Below are positions 12,024-15,515 of a stretch of 15,515 bases of DNA, one piece after another. Numbering within the stretch: position 1 is the first letter of the stretch; every line of letters begins with the position of its first letter. The stretch lies in assembly GCA_036269915.1 (NCBI GenBank), contig DATBDM010000127.1, positions 1-15,515 of the forward strand, given 5' to 3'. The translations under genes and the position numbers were made by a program. A model generated the notes under the pieces. The model saw nothing but the letters and a program-made list of their open reading frames with translations, was not told the DNA's origin and searched no databases. The DNA comes from DATBDM01 sp036269915. Lineage in GTDB: Bacteria; Actinomycetota; Thermoleophilia; Solirubrobacterales; Solirubrobacteraceae.

Positions 12024-12647
12024 TCACCCGCCGGTCCTGCCGCGGCGAAGCCGGTAGAAGCGCTCGTCGAACTTGAAGAGGCGCGCGAGGGCGTCCGGCT
12101 CCGAATCCGCCACTTCAATGTCGGTCACGGTCCATCCGGCGAACGAGGTCTCGACGTCGGCGCGGCTCGCGCCACGCGGCAGGGGTCCACGTCGGCCGGG
12201 TGCGAAGCAATCCAGCACGACGGTCGCCTCGGGCGCGGCGATCGCACCGACCTCGAGCGCCATCGTCCTGCGTGCGCCGTCGCTGAGCCCGTGGAACGTT
12301 CCGGTGTCGAGCACCAGCCGGAAGTCCGAGCCGACATCCGCCTGTCGTAGCGCCGTCACGTCGCCGCGAACCAGGCGCACCTCGACCTCCGCCTGCTCTG
12401 CGCGATCACGGGCCCGGCGGAGGGCCTTGTCGACGATGTCGACGCCGGTCACCGACCAGCCTCGCTTCGCAAGCTCCACGGCCCACACTCCGCTCCCGGT
12501 GCCGAGGTCGAGCGCGGGTCCGTAGGGCCGCTCGCATCCCGCCTCCTCGCGGGCGACCAGCGCCAGCAGCTTGTCGGCGAAGGGCGGATGCTCGGCCAGG
12601 TCCTCCCACGGATGGAAGCCGATCGCATAGGCAAGTCCGTAGTTCAT
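12024..12647 (-). CDS. Class I SAM-dependent methyltransferase
   Basis: A 207-residue cytoplasmic protein. Motif I 'ALDLGTGSGVWA' occupies residues 45-56, the acidic residue at the end of beta-2 is Asp70 ('SVTGVDIVDKAL'), 'RGDVTAL' is at 94-100, and the motif IV region reads 'LVLDTGTFHGL' (111-121), all in the order of the Rossmann-like methyltransferase fold. The N-terminus 'GFHPWEDL' is typical of small-molecule methyltransferases of this size. The acceptor is unknown. A TAGCCT -10-like hexamer (complement of 12657-12662) lies nine bases before the ATG, and no Shine-Dalgarno is seen, so translation may be nearly leaderless. It leads a two-gene unit with the SRPBCC protein, a pair that could handle one hydrophobic small molecule. 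Confidence 0.9.
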   Translation of the reverse strand: MNYGLAYAIGFHPWEDLAEHPPFADKLLALVAREEAGCERPYGPALDLGTGSGVWAVELAKRGWSVTGVDIVDKALRRARDRAEQAEVEVRLVRGDVTALRQADVGSDFRLVLDTGTFHGLSDGARRTMALEVGAIAAPEATVVLDCFAPGRRGPLPRGASRADVETSFAGWTVTDIEVADSEPDALARLFKFDERFYRLRRGRTGG

Positions 12648-12656
12648 CTCGAGCCG

Positions 12657-12662
12657 AGGCTA
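12657..12662 (-). promoter_or_regulatory. -10-like hexamer upstream of the methyltransferase gene
   Basis: TAGCCT on the minus strand ends nine bases before the ATG at 12647, giving a predicted leader of about two bases. No clear -35 is found 16-18 bases upstream, so the call is weak. Confidence 0.3.
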
Positions 12663-12714
12663 GGCTCGACAGGCCGTGCGCGCATCGGTGCCGGTACCCA
12701 ACCTCGGGCGTCCG

Positions 12715-14340
12715 CTACGTAATCCCGTGCGCATGCGCCCACGCCGTCGCGATCGCGCGCGCCGTGCGACCGGAGGCGCCGATCTTGGTGTAGATGTTGG
12801 CCACATGGCGCTCGACGGTGCGCACGCTGAGCACGAGCCGGCGCGCGATGTCGTCGTTGGACAATCCGCGGGCGACCAGCCGCAGCACCTCGGCTTCGCG
12901 CGGCGAGAGTCCGCCGGCGCGTGCCTCCGGCGGCCGTGCACCGAGCTCCTCGAGCGCCTCCCGGGCGCGCGCCTCGTTCTTCGCGGCCGCCCCGACTCGC
13001 CCGCGGAGGCGCTGCGACGAGGCGAGCTCCAGCCGTGCGAGCGCTGCGTCGTACCGGGCGCCGGCGCTGTCCAGGAGGTCGGCGGCGTCCTCGAGCAGCG
13101 GGCAGGCGGTGGCGGGGTCACCCGCCGCGGCGGCGACGCGGCCCCGGGCCAGGAGGGCCGCCGCTCGCAGCGGGTCGTTGGGGCACGCCGTGGCGATGGC
13201 GGCGAGCTCGTCCGCCGCCGCGCGGGCAGACGATTCGTCGCCGGCGGCCACCGCCGCGCGCACCATCAACTCGAGCCCGGCCATGCGCTCGAATCGGTCC
13301 GCTTCACCGACGCGTCGCAGGAACCGCGCCGTGGCCTCGAGCGCCGTGTCGGTGTCTCCGCGGTCGAGCGCGAGGAGCCCGCCGAGAAGGGCGTGGAGGC
13401 GATGTGACCCGGTTCGCTCCGAGAGCGCCTCGGCGTCGGCGGTCCGTCCCTGCCGGCGGCGCAGCTCGGCGAGGCGGACGAGGGGATCGACGTCACGGCC
13501 GGGCCGCAGCGCGGAGAGCTCCTCCGCGGCTGCCGTGAGCTCCTCCTCGGCGCGCGTCCAGTCGCCGTGCCAGAGCAGCACGTCGGCGTACGCGGTGCGG
13601 CAGATCGAGAACATCTGACGGTCCGCGAAGCGCGTCGCGATGTCGCGCACCCGCAGGCACCACTCGCTGGCCCGCTCGAGGTCGCGGACCAGCCTGCAGG
13701 CGTCGATCATGTGGCAGCACACCGTTTCGATCGAGTCCGCATCGGTCATCTCGCCGCCGACCGCGGCGGCCGCGGCGGCGTCGAGGCGCCGCATGCCGTC
13801 CTCGATCTCGCCCGTGCTGACGAGCGCAAGCCCGTTGAGTGCGATCGCGAGCATCTCGACGTCGACCGCTCCCACCTCCCGCGCGAGAGCGATCGCTCGC
13901 GCCGAGCCCTCGAGCGCCGCATCGGGATGGTGATCGGAGAGCGCGAAATGGGCGCGCAACAGCGACACCCACGCGGTCGCCACGCTCGGCGGCTGGCCCT
14001 CGACGAGCAACGCCGCGCGCTCGATCCAGCCCGAGGCCTCGGCCGGCCCGGTGAACGCGTACGCGTCGTGGCAGAGCTGGATCGCGAGTCGCGCGGCAGT
14101 CGTGACGTCGCCACGCGATCGTGCGAGGCGATAGCCGCGCTCGTGCGCATCGATCGCGGCCGGCCCGTCGAGCTCGTAGCGCGCGGCCAGGCCCGCGCCC
14201 TCGAACGCCTCGGGCGTCTCCTCGTGCGCGAGCGCGTCGGCGAACCGTGCGCGCGCCTCGGCCCACGCGCCCCGCGCAAGCGCCCGTCGCCCGCCCTCGA
14301 TCGCCGTATCCGGCTCGTGCGGTCCCGTCCGCGCAACCAT
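12715..14340 (-). CDS. LuxR-family transcriptional regulator with TPR-like helical N-terminal region
   Basis: A 541-residue cytoplasmic protein. Residues about 10-470 are almost entirely Ala/Leu/Arg/Glu-rich helices arranged like tetratricopeptide repeats (for example 'GAWAEARARFADALAHEETPEAFEGAGLAARYELDG'), expected to bind a ligand or partner protein. Residues about 477-541 form a LuxR-type helix-turn-helix: 'LSPREAEVLRLVARGLSNDD', then 'IARRLVLSVRTVERHVANIYTKIGASGRTARAIATAWA'. The AAA/NACHT ATPase domain of MalT/LAL regulators is missing (no Walker A anywhere), so this is the ATPase-free version. The start at ATG 14340 is chosen as the first codon with family-like sequence; the frame stays open to 14421 but overlaps the divergent gene. 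That neighbour starts 21 bases away, making it the obvious candidate target. Confidence 0.9.
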   Translation of the reverse strand: MVARTGPHEPDTAIEGGRRALARGAWAEARARFADALAHEETPEAFEGAGLAARYELDGPAAIDAHERGYRLARSRGDVTTAARLAIQLCHDAYAFTGPAEASGWIERAALLVEGQPPSVATAWVSLLRAHFALSDHHPDAALEGSARAIALAREVGAVDVEMLAIALNGLALVSTGEIEDGMRRLDAAAAAAVGGEMTDADSIETVCCHMIDACRLVRDLERASEWCLRVRDIATRFADRQMFSICRTAYADVLLWHGDWTRAEEELTAAAEELSALRPGRDVDPLVRLAELRRRQGRTADAEALSERTGSHRLHALLGGLLALDRGDTDTALEATARFLRRVGEADRFERMAGLELMVRAAVAAGDESSARAAADELAAIATACPNDPLRAAALLARGRVAAAAGDPATACPLLEDAADLLDSAGARYDAALARLELASSQRLRGRVGAAAKNEARAREALEELGARPPEARAGGLSPREAEVLRLVARGLSNDDIARRLVLSVRTVERHVANIYTKIGASGRTARAIATAWAHAHGIT

Positions 14341-14360
14341 AGGTGATGAACTGCTCGCGC

Positions 14361-15149
14361 ATGAACAGCACCCAGCACGAGCGCGGCGAGCGCTTCGCCG
14401 CCCTGCACGTCGGCGAGCCATTCGTCATCCCCAACCCGTGGGACGCGGGGTCCGCCCGCATGCTCGAGGCGATCGGCTTCCCGGCGCTGGCGAGCACGAG
14501 CTCGGGGTTCGCCTTCACGCTCGGTCGCCGCGACGGCGCCGTCACGCTCGACGAGGTCGCGTCCCACACCGCCGCGCTCGCCGCCGTCACGGACCTGCCG
14601 CTGTCCGTCGACCTCGAGCACGGCTACGCCGACGACCCGGACGGCGTCGCGGCGGCCGTGGCGCGCGTCGCCGGAGCCGGCGCGGTCGGCGCGTCGATCG
14701 AGGACTTCGGGCCCGAGGCGGGCATCTACGCGCGCGAGCAGGCCGTCGAGCGTCTCGGTCGCGCCGTGGAGACCGCGCGCGGCCTCGGCTTCCCGTTCAC
14801 GCTCACCGCGCGGGCCGAGAACCACATCCGCGGCAACCCCGATCTCGACGACACGATCACGCGTCTGCAGGCCTACGAGGAGGCGGGCGCCGACGTGCTC
14901 TACGCCCCGGGACTGCGCAGCGGCGAGGAGATCCGTGCCGTCTGCCGGGCGGTCTCCCGGCCGGTGAACGTCCTCGCGCTCGGCGACCTGACCCGCGACC
15001 AGATCGCCGACGCCGGCGCGCAGCGCATCAGCGTCGGCGGCCGGCTGACGTGGGCGGCCGTCGCGGCCGCGACCGCCGCGGCGACGGCCATCCGCGATCG
15101 CGGTGACTTCTCGCTGCTGACGGGAGGCGCGCCGGAGTGGCTGCGCTGA
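14361..15149 (+). CDS. Isocitrate lyase / PEP mutase family enzyme
   Basis: A 262-residue (beta/alpha)8-barrel enzyme of the PEP mutase/isocitrate lyase superfamily, which forms or breaks C-C or P-C bonds next to a carboxylate using Mg2+. Diagnostic segments are 'VIPNPWDAGSARM' (residues 22-34), 'ASTSSGFA' (44-51), the Mg-binding 'SVDLEHGY' (Asp84, Glu86), 'GASIEDF' (Glu114) and 'TLTARAEN' (Arg151, Glu153). The KKCGH/KRCGH loop with the catalytic cysteine of isocitrate and methylisocitrate lyases is absent after IEDF, which argues against those activities and leaves a phosphonomutase-, oxaloacetate decarboxylase- or other lyase-like role. Upstream in-frame starts at 14343 and 14346 exist; 14361 fits the family's usual N-terminus. 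The next gene starts within its last 13 bases. Confidence 0.9.
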   Translation: MNSTQHERGERFAALHVGEPFVIPNPWDAGSARMLEAIGFPALASTSSGFAFTLGRRDGAVTLDEVASHTAALAAVTDLPLSVDLEHGYADDPDGVAAAVARVAGAGAVGASIEDFGPEAGIYAREQAVERLGRAVETARGLGFPFTLTARAENHIRGNPDLDDTITRLQAYEEAGADVLYAPGLRSGEEIRAVCRAVSRPVNVLALGDLTRDQIADAGAQRISVGGRLTWAAVAAATAAATAIRDRGDFSLLTGGAPEWLR

Positions 15150-15515
15150 GCGGGCGCACGGACCCGGGCGCGCTCGTCCGCGGCGTCGTGGCGGGTGCGA
15201 TCGGCACAGCCGCCATGGACGCCCTTCTGTACCGGCGATACCGCCGTGCTGGCGGGACGACCCGCTTCGCCGATTGGGAGCTCTCGTCCGGGCTGGATAG
15301 CTGGGAGGACGCGCCCGCCCCCGCGCAGGTCGGCAGGCGGCTGGTGGAAGGGCTGTTCGACATCGAGCTTCCCCCGCGGCGCGCCAAGCTGGTCAACAAC
15401 GTCATGCACTGGGCGTTCGGGATGCTCAACGGCGCGCAGTACGGCCTCGTCGCCGGCTCGCTGCCCAGCCCGCGCATCGGCTATGGACTGCCGTTCGGCG
15501 CCGCCGTCTGGGCGA
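15137..15515 (+). CDS. Conserved membrane protein of unknown function (partial, runs off right edge)
   Basis: GTG at 15137 opens a frame that stays open to the window end (126 codons). It reads MAALSGRTDPGALVRGVVAG, then a Gly/Ala-rich hydrophobic helix (about residues 12-30) and 'DALLYRRYRRAGG'. A 'FADWELSSGLDSWEDAPAPAQVG' loop, 'LVNNVMHWAFGMLNGAQYGLVAG' and 'GYGLPFGAAVW' at the edge follow. The 'DWE-x-SSG', 'APAPAQVGRRLVEG' and 'VNNV-x-HW' blocks look like a family I remember in actinobacterial genomes as a hypothetical membrane protein. GGGAGG at 15122-15127 is a good ribosome binding site. The start lies inside the last codons of the lyase-family gene (13-base overlap), so they are probably co-expressed. 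Confidence 0.8.
   Translation, partial: MAALSGRTDPGALVRGVVAGAIGTAAMDALLYRRYRRAGGTTRFADWELSSGLDSWEDAPAPAQVGRRLVEGLFDIELPPRRAKLVNNVMHWAFGMLNGAQYGLVAGSLPSPRIGYGLPFGAAVWA

Noticed and set aside
12676..13618. Plus-strand frames opposite the LuxR-type gene
   Set aside because: Low-complexity Arg/Ser/Ala sequence antisense to a gene with an unmistakable LuxR helix-turn-helix.
1..15515. Search for defence, mobile, phage or CRISPR elements
   Set aside because: No transposase, integrase, nuclease, reverse transcriptase, toxin-antitoxin pair, terminal repeats or spaced direct repeats were seen; base composition is even across the window.

Overview
The window is very GC-rich, uses many GTG starts, and shows protein families and small-protein motifs that I associate with high-GC Actinobacteria, most likely Thermoleophilia (Solirubrobacterales: Solirubrobacter, Conexibacter or Patulibacter-like). 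That placement comes from codon bias and remembered protein style, not from a marker gene. It looks like ordinary chromosome with many short operons. I see no tRNA, rRNA, CRISPR array, transposase, integrase or phage gene.

Layout, left to right. At 1-96 (-) is the start of a gene that runs off the edge. A small P-loop kinase-like gene follows (166-618 +). Next is an autoregulated-looking pair: an ArsR-type repressor (784-1068 +) overlapping a VOC/glyoxalase-fold protein (1068-1448 +), with a perfect palindrome inside a near-consensus promoter. A small secreted, membrane-anchored protein (1609-1923 +) ends at a strong hairpin and converges on a large MFS transporter fused to a cyclic-nucleotide-binding domain (1970-3631 -). 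Divergent from it are two coupled genes of unknown role: a three-helix membrane protein (3735-4070 +) and a soluble helical protein (4072-4518 +).

From 8725 down to 4540 four minus-strand genes may form one transcript. They are a zinc-type alcohol dehydrogenase, a lipoprotein, a secreted right-handed parallel beta-helix protein and a small membrane-anchored partner. Then come a possible 25-codon gene relict (8777-8854 +), a second VOC protein (8925-9314 +), and a short-chain dehydrogenase (9524-10396 -) whose conserved N-terminus lies in a different frame upstream. A secreted TolB-like beta-propeller protein (10600-11574 +) overlaps tail-to-tail with an SRPBCC protein (11516-12016 -), which follows a SAM methyltransferase (12024-12647 -). 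The right end holds a LuxR-type regulator (12715-14340 -). It is divergent from an isocitrate lyase/PEP mutase-family enzyme (14361-15149 +), which overlaps a membrane protein running off the right edge (15137-15515 +).

I did not find a clearly new multi-gene system. The items most worth a second look are the ArsR promoter/operator with an apparently leaderless GTG start, the one-base frame break at the start of the dehydrogenase, the transporter-cNMP fusion, the secreted beta-helix cluster, the repeated pattern of -10 boxes placed for leaderless transcription, and an alcohol dehydrogenase lacking one structural zinc ligand.
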